64,000 bases of DNA. Source: Thiocapsa marina 5811. GTDB taxonomy: Bacteria > Pseudomonadota > Gammaproteobacteria > Chromatiales > Chromatiaceae. Below the pieces are notes generated by a model, which did not search any database, was not told the DNA's origin, and was given only the letters and a program-made list of their open reading frames with translations. A program made the position numbers and the translations under genes. The stretch is from assembly GCF_000223985.1 (NCBI RefSeq), contig NZ_AFWV01000020.1, positions 23,168 through 87,167 on the forward strand, read 5' to 3'. Below, one piece after another: positions 16,852 through 25,211 of this stretch; within the stretch, counting starts at the first letter, position 1, and each line of letters begins with the position of its first letter.

Positions 16852-19113
16852 TCAAAGGTCCTGGGCAAGACGCACGCCGGAGCTGTCGCCACGGAGGCCG
16901 GGGTTGGCCCAGTGACGGTTCGACACACGCAGGTACCTCGGATCGTTGCTCCAGGAACCACCGCGCAACACCCGGCCAGCGTGAACGCAGTTTTCCTGCC
17001 ATGCGGAACCGTCCGCCGGGGCGCCAACATAATTCCCATGCCAGCAGTCCTGCACCCACTCATCGACGTTGCCGTGCACCTCATGGAGACCCCACGGATT
17101 GGCGGGTAAGCTGCCCACCGGGACGGTCTTCCACCTGAAAACACCCGTCTTCGCACCGCAGCCGTTGTAATCGGACTTACCACAGTAGTTGGCCTGATCC
17201 GTGTGGACGCAACGCCCGGTCCAGAACGGGGTCTGCGTGCCCGCGCGCGCCGCATACTCCCATTCCGCTTCGCTCGGCAACCGATAGGCCTTGCCCGTCC
17301 GGGTCGACAGCCAGTGCGCATAGGCCGTCACTTCATGCCAACTCACGCCGGTCACCGGACGCTCGCCACGACCCCAGCCTCCGATCGGTGTCCCGCGTCC
17401 GGTCGCCTCGCAAAAGGCGTCATATTGCTTGAAGGTCACCGCCGTCTTGCCGATGGCAAAGGGGCGGATCGACACCCGATGGCGCGGACCTTCATTGGAC
17501 TTGCGCCCCGGCTCGTCCTCCGGCGAGCCCATCCAGAACTCACCGCCCGGCAGGGCGATCATCACGGGCTCGAAGGGATAGGTCGGCTTGAGTAGCCTCA
17601 GTTGCGCGACCGCCCGCACCGCGCCGGAGTCGCGGGGAGCGACCGCGCTCGGGACCGCACTCGGAACGGGCGCCGCGGCGCCCGCGGTCGGTGTCGACCG
17701 GGGGGTGGACGCCGCGCGCGCGTGCCACCGCCGTCGCAGCACCGTCAGCCCGCCGAGCAGCAGCACCACCGCCACCGCGGGCAACCACCCGCCGGTTGGA
17801 CCGGACTCGGCGAGCCGCGCCAACAGGGCCTCGGCCCAGGCCAAGGGTGTGGCGCGCACCGGCAGCGCGACCACCACCTGGGTCCATTGATCGGCGGCGA
17901 CGACGGGCTGCTCGCGCACCTCTTGATAGCCCTCGGCGACGAGCTCGACGCGGTGCGCCCCGGCGGTGAGTCCGCGCAGCGCCAGCGGGGCGCCGGGGGC
18001 GGCCTCGCCGACCGGCGTCCCGTCCAGGCGGATCCGCGCGGGGACGTCGACGTTGATCTGCAGATGACCGCGCGGGGTGCGCTCCGCGCGTGGCGGCGCC
18101 AGCGCGGCCAGCGCCGGCAGCACCCCACCCGGGGCGGCCGGGGCGAGATCGAGCACCAGCCGAAACCCGTTGTCGGGGCCGCGGACGACCCCGCTCGGAC
18201 CATACAAGGGGGCCTCGTTGCGCCGCCCGGCACTCAGATCCGCCGCCGCACTGTGCACGCTCCCGCCGCGAATCACCGCATCCCCGAGCTGACCGGGATA
18301 GCGGGTGTTGCGGTATAACCCGAGCTGCAGCTCTTCGACGTTGCCGTAGAGGTCATGCAACCCGAGCGGGTTGGCCGCCCGAAAGCCGATCGGGCGCGGC
18401 CGACCCTCGGCGTTGATCGAATACCAGGCGTGCGCGGACAGGCCCCCGGGCATCGAAGACAGGGGCGCGTCGAACTGCGCGAGGCTCACCGCCCGCCCGC
18501 CGCGCGCGGCGTACTCCCACTCCGCCTCCGTCGGCAGACGCGCCACCACCCGCCGACCGGGGACCCGCGGCAGACACAGCAGCGGGGCCCCGGCGCAATC
18601 GGTCAGCCCGTCGGCCTGCGCGCCGAGCCAGCCGCTCCAATGCGCGGCCGCCGCCATCGTGTCCGTCCAGCCCACCCCGCCCTGCACCTGCCGCCCGCCG
18701 GCGTCGAGCGAAGGACAGGCGTCGCCCGCACGATGCCGCAGCGCGGCGTATTGGATCTGGCTGACCTCGTATTTGCCGATCAGCAGCGCGCGGTCTTCCC
18801 TCCCGGTGACGGGATCGCGACGGGTGAAGGGACCCTCCAGAGCGTAGAGCGCGCGGCTCGCCCCGCGCACCTCCGCCGGCACCACACCGGACGCCGCCAC
18901 CCACCGCATCGCCATCGCCCCGCCGCAGGGCAAGGGCACCAGCACGTCGTCATAGGCAGGCTTGGGATTGAACAGATCCCGATCCCAGCTGATCGCCAGC
19001 GCCGCGGGCTCCGCCGGCGTGCCGAGCACGGGGACACCGAGGAGGATCGGCAACACCGCCGCCAAGGCGACCGAGAGGAAGGGATGCGCCATCAGGTGGC
19101 GTGTCGGGTGCAT
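16852..19113 (-). CDS. DGR target protein B: FGE-like, PEGA, membrane segment and C-terminal variable FGE domain
   Basis: 753 residues. Signal peptide or anchor (HPFLSVALAAVLPILLGVPV), an N-terminal FGE-like domain (ALLIGKYEVSQIQYAAL, LPTEAEWEYAARGGRAV, PLGLHDLYGNVEELQL), a PEGA-type domain (GHLQINVDVPARIRLDG), a membrane helix near residue 475 (WLPAVAVVLLLGGLTVL), a Pro/Ala linker, and a C-terminal FGE/C-lectin domain (ALPGGEFWMGSPEDEPGR, YRLPSEAEWEYAARAG, WGLHEVHGNVDEWVQDCW) ending in the variable repeat. The start at 19113 has AGGGA upstream. It precedes Avd and the reverse transcriptase on the same strand. Domain order parallels target A but with a membrane helix instead of the coiled-coil stalk, so the variable domain would be placed on the other side of, or close to, the membrane. 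Confidence 0.8.
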   Translation of the reverse strand: MHPTRHLMAHPFLSVALAAVLPILLGVPVLGTPAEPAALAISWDRDLFNPKPAYDDVLVPLPCGGAMAMRWVAASGVVPAEVRGASRALYALEGPFTRRDPVTGREDRALLIGKYEVSQIQYAALRHRAGDACPSLDAGGRQVQGGVGWTDTMAAAAHWSGWLGAQADGLTDCAGAPLLCLPRVPGRRVVARLPTEAEWEYAARGGRAVSLAQFDAPLSSMPGGLSAHAWYSINAEGRPRPIGFRAANPLGLHDLYGNVEELQLGLYRNTRYPGQLGDAVIRGGSVHSAAADLSAGRRNEAPLYGPSGVVRGPDNGFRLVLDLAPAAPGGVLPALAALAPPRAERTPRGHLQINVDVPARIRLDGTPVGEAAPGAPLALRGLTAGAHRVELVAEGYQEVREQPVVAADQWTQVVVALPVRATPLAWAEALLARLAESGPTGGWLPAVAVVLLLGGLTVLRRRWHARAASTPRSTPTAGAAAPVPSAVPSAVAPRDSGAVRAVAQLRLLKPTYPFEPVMIALPGGEFWMGSPEDEPGRKSNEGPRHRVSIRPFAIGKTAVTFKQYDAFCEATGRGTPIGGWGRGERPVTGVSWHEVTAYAHWLSTRTGKAYRLPSEAEWEYAARAGTQTPFWTGRCVHTDQANYCGKSDYNGCGAKTGVFRWKTVPVGSLPANPWGLHEVHGNVDEWVQDCWHGNYVGAPADGSAWQENCVHAGRVLRGGSWSNDPRYLRVSNRHWANPGLRGDSSGVRLAQDL
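16861..16979 (-). repeat. DGR variable repeat VR-B
   Basis: 119 bp at the 3' end of target gene B, gap-free match to the template repeat. I count 20 differences, of which 15 replace a template adenine; the other five are a boundary C to G, three silent C to T changes and the second base of an AGC codon. Two of these non-adenine differences occur at the same sites as in VR-A. Constant flanks are preserved. Confidence 0.9.
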
Positions 19114-19200
19114 CGCTCGGGTTCCCTGTCGCACGCTCGTTGCATGGCCTTCACCTTCAATGGTCATCCACTGTTCACCGTCGCGGCTGTGCACGCCATC

Positions 19201-19545
19201 TTAATCCGCACCCGATACGCCGGTCGATCGGCAAGGCACGGCTCCGAAAGGGTTCGGACCCGGGGTGCCGGGGCGAAGCGTGAAGTAAGCGAGCGCCAAC
19301 AAGAGAAGGACGGCTCCCATCTCGGGGATCAAGGCAACGAGCAACCACCAACCGCGATGACTGCTGTCGTGCATGCGCCGCACGGTCACGGAAAGAGAAG
19401 GGAGCAAGATCGCGAGCAGAAAAAGCGCTGATCCAAGTCCCCCTCGGGACCCGAAAGAAAGACCAGCAGCGACAGATTGATCAAGATGAAAGACCACTAC
19501 TCCGTGCGATCGGCGCGCCCCTTGAAGCTCACGTACTGTCGTCAC
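19201..19545 (-). pseudogene. DUF805 membrane protein, N-terminally truncated
   Basis: The downstream two thirds of this frame match the DUF805 family: SVTVRRMHDSSHRGWWLL corresponds to the conserved 'RRLHDxGxSGWW' core, followed by a second hydrophobic stretch (MGAVLLLLALAYFTL) and a Pro/Gly end. The usual first two membrane helices are missing; the preceding residues look like unrelated sequence. It overlaps by four bases the 3' end of the decayed FGE-like gene. I regard it as a remnant, but a short functional protein cannot be excluded. Confidence 0.6.
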
Positions 19546-20498
19546 GCATCGATATACCGGCTTAGGACGAGCGTCAGGTCAACCTTCGGCACACAAGGCT
19601 TGGTCGAGGATCGCAGCCTTGGTGCCTCCTGTCGGGCGTACTGCCGGTTCGTCGACCACATCGAATCTTCGGATCCCGGCGAATCGGATGCCCGGGCCCT
19701 GGTCGGATTCGAAAACGACTGCGCCCGCTGTCCGACGTACATCAAGCGGAAGCCCCAGATCATCAGGGCCAACCAGATCATCAGAGCCACTCCGACAACA
19801 GATCCTAAAAGCTCCATCAAGGACACCGCTCCCCCGGTTCGAGCGTCGGCTCCCGACGCCGGGGCCGAGCCCGGGAACTGCTCGGTTGGGGGTTGATGTT
19901 CAGGTTCAGGTTGAGGTTCAGGCCCCGTCATGCGCGGCTGCATCGCCACCGTCACCTGCGTCCAGCGATCGGCGTCCACCCGGTGGCTCTCTTGGACCCG
20001 CGTATAGCCTTCGGACAGGAGTTCGAGGCGGTACTCGCCCACGGCCAGATTGGTCAGCACCAACGGCGCCCCCGGCGCGGCAGTGCCGACCCCTCGGCCG
20101 TCCAGGCTGAGCGCCGAGGCGACATCGACGTTGATCTGCAGGTGACCGGCGAGGGTCCGCGCTGCACCGGGGGCCGTCAGGCCGCTCGCCAGCGCCACCG
20201 GAGCGACCGCGCCGGGGGCGCGATCGAGCACCAACCGGTACCCGTTGTCGGGCGCGCGGATCACCCCTTCGGGACCATAGGGCGGCACCTCGTTGCGCCG
20301 GCCGGCACTGAGATGCTCGGCCTCGGCGTGACGCTCCAGCCAGTTACTCCAGTGTGCCGCCGCCCGAGCCGCATCCTGCCACGCCACCCGGCCCTGCACC
20401 TGTCGTCCGGCCGCATCGACCGACGGACAAGGCCCGGCCGCCGCGGCCTGCATGGCGGACTGCTGCAACACGCTGACCTCGTACTTTCCGATCAACAC
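19542..20498 (-). pseudogene. Decayed paralogue of DGR target B (N-terminal FGE, PEGA, membrane segment)
   Basis: The frame matches target B from LLIGKYEV through the PEGA domain (GHLQINVDVASALSLDG) and a membrane segment (ELLGSVVGVALMIWLALM). Within the FGE part, target B has about 115 residues between WSGWLGAQ and SAGRRNE that are absent here: WSNWLERHAEAEHL joins directly to SAGRRNEVPPYG. The N-terminus, signal peptide and whole C-terminal variable FGE domain are missing too. It therefore looks like a broken copy of a target-type gene with no variable repeat left. The frame can be read from a GTG at 20498, so a shortened product is formally possible. Confidence 0.7.
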
Positions 20499-20649
20499 TC
20501 TCGATCGCCTACCGCTACGACGACCAAGACCGTCCCGGCGCCGTGACGATCGGCGAGCGCGTCCGCCTCACCATCGACTACGACGACGCCGGCCGACGCC
20601 GATGCACATCGGGAGCCGTGCAGCATCGGTGCGGCGAGGTCGATATCGA

Positions 20650-20900
20650 GCGTCGACAAGGCCCTCCCGCCACTTGCGTGGCGGCATGCTGCAACGCGGT
20701 CACCTCATATTTGCCGATCAGCAGCGCCGGTTGTCCCTGGTCAACAACAAACGGCCGGCGCAGCCCTTAAAGCGCGCGCGTCGGACCGCTCGCCCCCGCC
20801 GGCACCGCGCCGTCAGCCACCACCCAGTGAAACGCCATCGCTCCTTCGCAGGACAACAACGGTACCAGCACGTCGTTCAACGCTTCGAACATCTCGACGT
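20650..20900 (-). pseudogene. Second fragment of a DGR-target-type N-terminus
   Basis: On the minus strand DVLVPLLSCEGAMAFHWV aligns with the start of target B's N-terminal FGE domain (DVLVPLPCGGAMAMRWV), runs to an in-frame TAA, and continues with ALLIGKYEVTALQHAA. The stop codon and the abrupt end show it is non-functional. A plus-strand stretch between this and the previous fragment (IAYRYDDQDRPGAVTIGERV) looks protein-like but I cannot place it. Confidence 0.6.
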
Positions 20901-20927
20901 CGCAGCGCGAGGCGATTATCAGCGTGG

Positions 20928-21404
20928 TCAGGTCCGAGACCAACCGGCGAAGTCGATGTCGAGGACGTTCTTGTCGCGCACGCGGACGATGCGCCCCTCG
21001 CCGATCACCCGATGGCAGATCCGATCGTTGACAGCCCAACGCAGCGAGCCCTCCCCAGCCATTCCCCTTTCGACACCGTGGGTTGCGCTTTCGGCGCGGC
21101 ATAGGCATAGCGTTCGGGGATGCCGACCGCCCCCAGATACCGATTCAGTAAGCCGCTCGCGTCGGCGGGTGCATCGGGGAGCTTGGCATCCGGATCGGTT
21201 CCGGAGAGCCGTTTCGACAAGGAGCCCCCCGAGCGGGACCGCGGTCCGGGGTCGCGCTTCGACGACGAAACGGCTGGCCGGCGTGCGCGGGATTCCGGGG
21301 CCTCGCCACTCGTGCCCCTTCCATGCCGCATCGAAGCGCTCGTCGGGCGGGATGTCTTTGGCGCAGGGGAAGGCCACGTATGCCAGGCGCCCTTCCATTT
21401 GCAC
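20928..21404 (-). pseudogene. Possible remnant of a UvrD-type helicase C-terminus
   Basis: The frame begins MEGRLAYVAFPCAKD, resembling the 'EERRLxYVAxTRAxD' motif VI of UvrD/Rep helicases, and ends with LRWAVNDRICHRVIGEGRIV, resembling the DUF3553-like tail of UvrD ('GDRVxHxxFGEGxVV'). The middle does not read as protein in one frame, suggesting frameshifts. No helicase core is present. Low confidence; frame-aware searching of the whole 20.9-21.45 kb stretch would settle it. Confidence 0.35.
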
Positions 21405-21425
21405 CGGTGCCGGATCCCCAAACCA

Positions 21426-21560
21426 GGGGCGTCACGTCCCCGGAGGTAGAGGCGTCATGCCCCCGGAGGTAGGGGCGTCATACCTCACGACGAGGGGCAT
21501 CATGCCCCCGGACCAGGGGCGTCACGCCCCCGGAAGTAGGGGCGTCATGCCCCCCGAACC
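21426..21560. repeat. Array of six 22-23 bp direct repeats, each with an internal hairpin
   Basis: Units start near 21426, 21449, 21472, 21494, 21516 and 21539. The consensus is about GGGGCGTCATGCCCCCGGA followed by three or four bases; most units contain the inverted repeat GGGGC/GCCCC around GTCAT. Units are contiguous, without spacers, so this is not a CRISPR. Placement just before the conjugation operon and near a DnaA box suggests iterons, a transfer origin or a regulator array. Confidence 0.75.
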
Positions 21561-21587
21561 GTCATATGAACCGTCATTGAACCGTCA
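21556..21587. repeat. Three direct copies of GAACCGTCA
   Basis: Copies at 21556-21564, 21568-21576 and 21579-21587, spaced 12 and 11 bases, about one helical turn apart. They follow directly on the 23-bp repeat array and would present protein sites on the same DNA face. Confidence 0.6.
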
Positions 21588-22199
21588 GTGAATCGACGTC
21601 GTCGCGCGCGAAACCCCGCTTGTCGAATGACACCTCGAAACGCAGACCCGAACCGGCGCACCCGATTCCGGCCGACCGGGAACCCGGCGAGGGGTCTCGA
21701 CTCGGGCCGCCGAGAAGACATCGCACCCGGCCGGGTCCAGGAGCGCGTCGCCTCCCGGTCCGACACCGGAGCGCACCGCAGGTGTCGGGACGTCACCGTC
21801 ATCCAGCGCCTGCAGACGCTTCGGCACGCGGACAAGGGCTCGACTCGGCCGGTCGGCACCCGCCACTCGCACAACGCACACGCCACCCTCCCCGGATCCA
21901 CCGCGCTCGATCGCGCAGGGTCTCGCCGGGACCGTCCGGACCCGGGCATTCTTCGACCGGCCGGCATTCCGCCCAGCCCTGTCCGGCGCTTAACCCGCTC
22001 GAGCACAGGTTATCCACACGACCGATCACAGGGATTGTGAACAAAAAGGCCGTCGGCACCTTGACGACCTCCCCGATGCGCCGTCCGCGCAGCTTCCGAC
22101 AGACCTGCAAGTAAAGCCGCGTTTTCGAGCGATTAGCGCCATCGCCGTCACGTCCGTCGGCCGGCACTCTGTCCGCACCTTCACGGACAGGCCAGCGGC
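21588..22199. other. Non-coding stretch before the conjugation operon
   Basis: No convincing gene on either strand. It holds a perfect DnaA box (22010-22018) and no recognisable strong promoter. It could contain the leader and promoter of the dsbC-traN operon. Confidence 0.4.
22010..22018 (+). promoter_or_regulatory. DnaA box
   Basis: A perfect TTATCCACA, the consensus DnaA-binding 9-mer, lies about 450 bases after the direct-repeat array. Together with the repeats it could belong to an element replication origin; one box alone may also occur by chance. Confidence 0.45.
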
Positions 22200-22967
22200 A
22201 TGCGACAGAACCTCGATTCATCCTTCGACGAGACGCCGGGGCGTCTGGCCCGACACCTCGCCGCCTCGCTGGCCGCCCTCGGATTGGCGGCGGCGTCGCT
22301 GGCGACCCCCGGTATGGCCGAGCCGTTGCCGAGCGCGTCGATCGCGCGCATGGCGCAGCTGCCGTCCGGCGCTCTGCAGGCGGTGGAGACCACCGACGGG
22401 GAGCTGCTGTTCTTCTCGGAGAACGGGCGCTACGTGCTGCGCGGCAGTGCCGTGGATCTCTGGCACGGGGCCAAGCTCACCGCATTCGATCAGACCCAAC
22501 GCCTCGCCGGGCGGATCGATCTGGCGCGACTGAAGCTCGACGTGGCCGATCTGGGGGCAATCGACGTCGGCGAAGGCCCCGAAGTGGTCGTCTTCGTCGA
22601 TCCCTTCTGCCCCCATTGCACCGCACTGTATGACGATCTGGCGCCGCTGCGCGCGACCTATCGCTTCCGGCTAGTCCCGATTCCGGTGCTGGGTGAGCCC
22701 TCGCAGCGCGCCGTGCTCGCGCTGGCGTGTCTGTCCGGGAGTGATCCCGAGCAGGCGCGCGAGGCGCTGCTCGGCGGGCTGACGGCGGATCTCCCGGAAC
22801 CCGCGGCGGGATGCGGCGAGGCGGTTGCGCAACGCACGCTGATCGCGGCTCAAATCCTCGGGATTCGCGGCACGCCCTTCCTGATCGCGCCGGACGGACG
22901 CCTGCGTCAAGGTCGCCCCGACGACCTCGCGGCCTGGCTCGGCGGCGTCGAGGAGCGCGCCGAATGA
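22200..22967 (+). CDS. dsbC: DsbC-like disulfide isomerase of the conjugation operon
   Basis: 255 residues. Signal-like hydrophobic segment near residues 19-40, an N-terminal dimerisation-type region (LPSGALQAVETTDGELLF), the thioredoxin-fold active site FVDPFCPHCTAL and the cis-proline GTPFLI. F-type and SXT-type conjugation operons encode DsbC to fold their Cys-rich periplasmic proteins; here TraU and TraN downstream are very Cys-rich. The stop overlaps the next start (ATGA). First gene of a run of at least eleven same-strand genes ending with traN. Confidence 0.85.
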   Translation: MRQNLDSSFDETPGRLARHLAASLAALGLAAASLATPGMAEPLPSASIARMAQLPSGALQAVETTDGELLFFSENGRYVLRGSAVDLWHGAKLTAFDQTQRLAGRIDLARLKLDVADLGAIDVGEGPEVVVFVDPFCPHCTALYDDLAPLRATYRFRLVPIPVLGEPSQRAVLALACLSGSDPEQAREALLGGLTADLPEPAAGCGEAVAQRTLIAAQILGIRGTPFLIAPDGRLRQGRPDDLAAWLGGVEERAE

Positions 22968-23209
22968 TCCACGCCACACCCCTGCTGCTGTGCGCGGCCC
23001 TGCTCGGGGGTTGCGCTTCGGGCAACCCCGGGTACGCCTGTCCCGGCTATCCGGGCAAACCGCTCTGTCTGCCGCCGAGTGCCGTCTACAGCCTCAGCGA
23101 CGGGGCCGGGCCACCGCCCGCGTCCGTCGCACGCGCCCTGCCGGCCGAAACCGAAAGCGGGTTTGCCGGCGGGTCCGGTTGGGCCTGGACCACACGCCTG
23201 CGGGATTAG
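22964..23209 (+). CDS. traV: TraV-like lipoprotein, short form
   Basis: 81 residues with lipobox LLGGC and the segment YACPGYPGKPLCLPPSAVY, matching the Cys-containing 'C-P-G-x-P-x-G-x-x-C-x-S-x-x-x-V-Y' motif near the N-terminus of TraV, the outer-membrane lipoprotein of F-type secretion systems. It ends soon after, so the C-terminal half of a normal TraV is missing; the next gene seems to carry it. ATGA overlap with dsbC. Confidence 0.65.
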   Translation: MIHATPLLLCAALLGGCASGNPGYACPGYPGKPLCLPPSAVYSLSDGAGPPPASVARALPAETESGFAGGSGWAWTTRLRD

Positions 23210-23218
23210 GAGACCGCC

Positions 23219-23629
23219 ATGACCTCACGCCTCACGTTGCCGCTCGTGCTCTCGGCGCTCGCCGTCCTGAGCGGCTGCGCCACCCGAGCGCCTGCTCCGG
23301 ATGCCTTGGCGGCCCAAGACCAACGCCCCGCCGAGTATCGACCCACACGCGCCGCCGCCGCGTCGATGCAGGCCTGGATCGCCCCTTGGGAGGATGCGAC
23401 CGGCGATCTGTACCCGCCCTCCACGGTGTACATCGAGGTCCTGCGCGAGCACTGGCAGTACGACGGCGCTGCACACGGGCGTTTGACCGTGCTGCGGCCG
23501 CTGCAGGTGCAGCCGCGCTCGCCCGCACCACGCGACGCAGCACCGCCGGCCATGCCCCCGGATGCGGTTCCGCCGGATCCGGCGCACGCACCGATGCACC
23601 TGCCGCGGGCGGACAAGCGCGGCGCCTGA
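23219..23629 (+). CDS. Lipoprotein resembling the C-terminal half of TraV
   Basis: 136 residues with its own signal peptide and lipobox LSGC. The central MQAWIAPWEDATGDLYPP and VYIEV resemble the C-terminal region of TraV-type lipoproteins ('RxWxAPWEDxxGDLxxPxxVYTE'). The start lies nine bases after the short TraV-like gene and has GGAG upstream. Together the two genes look like one TraV divided into two separately anchored lipoproteins. The Pro-rich tail is probably disordered. Confidence 0.6.
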   Translation: MTSRLTLPLVLSALAVLSGCATRAPAPDALAAQDQRPAEYRPTRAAAASMQAWIAPWEDATGDLYPPSTVYIEVLREHWQYDGAAHGRLTVLRPLQVQPRSPAPRDAAPPAMPPDAVPPDPAHAPMHLPRADKRGA

Positions 23630-23717
23630 ACACCGTGGTCCGGTGCAGACCGGACGATCGGCCCACTCGAACCCGCGCGCGCGGCGTGCGGTCCTCAACC
23701 TTCAGGAGAAGCTTGTC

Positions 23718-24050
23718 ATGTTGTCCCCGCCCCCGTTGTCCGGTCGCGACCGCCGGACCCTGCTGTTCGCGGGCCTCGCCGCGACCCTGCTCGCCCTGGC
23801 GCTCTCCGCGAGCGCCACGGCCGGCACCACCGGGACCGAGTTCTCGGCCCTCTACACCCTGCTCACCGGCTGGATGACCGGCTTTCTGGGCCGCGTGGTG
23901 GCCGTGATCTTCATCATCATCGGCGTCATCGCCGGTGCCGCACGCCAGTCGATCATGGGTTTCGTCCTGGGCATCGCCGCCGGCGTGGGCATGTTCCTCG
24001 CCCCGGCGATCGTCGACGGCGTCGTCACCGCCACCCTGCCCGTCCTCTGA
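23718..24050 (+). CDS. traA: TraA-like conjugative pilin
   Basis: 110 residues: a cleavable leader ending near SATAGTTG and two membrane helices (FLGRVVAVIFIIIGVIAGA and IMGFVLGIAAGVGMFLAPAI) separated by a short charged loop, the plan of F/SXT-type propilin. AGGAG stands seven bases before the ATG. Location between traV-like genes and traC is where TraA is found in SXT/R391-type operons. It would be processed by the downstream S26-type peptidase and assembled into the conjugative pilus. Confidence 0.75.
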   Translation: MLSPPPLSGRDRRTLLFAGLAATLLALALSASATAGTTGTEFSALYTLLTGWMTGFLGRVVAVIFIIIGVIAGAARQSIMGFVLGIAAGVGMFLAPAIVDGVVTATLPVL

Positions 24051-24135
24051 TCGGAGCGTTCCGATCGCCCGGACCCCGACCATCGGGTCCATTGCCGGGT
24101 CCCGACCACGGGACCCCCTTTCACGCGAGGTCTTC

Positions 24136-25053
24136 ATGGTCGAATTCGACAGGCGCGCCGTCGCCGGCGTGGCCCTCGTCTTGGCGGTCGCGGTCGCGCA
24201 CGCCGACGACCTCCCGCGGCTTCCCGAATCCCTGATGGCCGCGTTGCCCGGCGTCGGCGATCTCGTCGTCTATCCGCGTTCGGGCGAGGTCCACGTCTGC
24301 CGGCGCATCCCCGCGCGCGCTTCGGCGGGCTGCGCGAGCGCGCGACAGGTCATCGACGGCGCGCTCGCCCATCGCGACGCTTGGCTCGCGGGCACCGCCG
24401 ATCTGCTCTATCCGACGGATCCGGACATCGCGGTGCTCGATCGCGCGATCGCCCTCGCCGCGGACGGCGCGGACGGTCTCTTCGTGGTCGCCTACCGGAT
24501 GGCACGCCACCACGCCGACGGCGCTCCGTCCCGGTCCCGAACGCTCGTCGTCACCCGCTGTGCCCCGAGCCGGGAGGCCGACCTCGGATCCTCCGCGGGA
24601 TCCGGGCCGACGGCGCTCTGCAGCGAAGCGGAATACTGCATTGAACCGACCGGCGAAGCGCGGGCCGCGCACGCACGCGACGGTGCCGGACGCCTCGCCG
24701 TCGCCACGACCGCACATGGCCTGGCCATCCTGCTCCCCGACGGACGCGCGCTGTTCACCGCCCAAGCGGTCGACCCGCTCGCCTGGAGCGCGGCGCACAT
24801 CCGACACCACCCGCAACCGGTCTTCGCGCCGGCCTCGGCCGACGAGGATGGGCTCGACGCACACGCCGCCGTCTTCCGGCTTCATCCGTCGGCCATCGAC
24901 GATGTGCTGATCGTCACGCGCGAAATCGCCGCCGTCGACGGCCCGACCCTGGTGTCGCTCGGCGCCCTGCCTGCCGACCCGAGCGATCCCACCCCGATGC
25001 TCCGCCTCGCGGAGACCCGCCTGTTCGACCGTGCGCAGGGGCTACGACCATGA
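24136..25053 (+). CDS. Exported protein of unknown function in the conjugation operon
   Basis: 305 residues with an N-terminal signal peptide (VAGVALVLAVAVAHA). The mature part has five cysteines, including VHVCRRIPA and CSEAEYCIEP, which fits a disulfide-bonded periplasmic protein. I do not recognise a family. It lies between the pilin gene and the small RRXRR-like ORF, overlapping the latter by ATGA, so it is part of the transfer operon. Confidence 0.6.
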   Translation: MVEFDRRAVAGVALVLAVAVAHADDLPRLPESLMAALPGVGDLVVYPRSGEVHVCRRIPARASAGCASARQVIDGALAHRDAWLAGTADLLYPTDPDIAVLDRAIALAADGADGLFVVAYRMARHHADGAPSRSRTLVVTRCAPSREADLGSSAGSGPTALCSEAEYCIEPTGEARAAHARDGAGRLAVATTAHGLAILLPDGRALFTAQAVDPLAWSAAHIRHHPQPVFAPASADEDGLDAHAAVFRLHPSAIDDVLIVTREIAAVDGPTLVSLGALPADPSDPTPMLRLAETRLFDRAQGLRP

Positions 25054-25211
25054 GCCGCTCCCGCACCGCCCCGGTCCAGGTGCGCTCGCCCTCCGGCAAA
25101 CCCCTGAGCGACTGCGCCCGCCGCCGCGCCCGGGAGTTGGTCCGCCGCGGTCGCGCGACCTGGATCTCGACATCACCCCCGATCATCCGCCTGACCGAGA
25201 AGCCCTCATGA
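25050..25211 (+). CDS. 53-residue RRXRR-domain-like protein
   Basis: A short ORF fits exactly between its neighbours: its ATG overlaps the preceding stop and its TGA overlaps the traC ATG. The product has VRSPSGKPLSDC, ARRRARELVRRGRATWI and IIRLTEKPS, which matches the RRXRR domain ('V-G-x-P-L-x-P-C-x-P-x-x-A-R-x-L-L-x-x-G-R-A-x-V') found at the N-terminus of some HNH nucleases. As a free-standing unit in a conjugation operon it is unexpected. Coupled overlaps on both sides argue that it is translated. Confidence 0.65.
   Translation: MSRSRTAPVQVRSPSGKPLSDCARRRARELVRRGRATWISTSPPIIRLTEKPS

Noticed and set aside
21426..21560. CRISPR array
   Set aside because: Repeats are contiguous with no spacers, only 22-23 bp long, and no cas genes are present.
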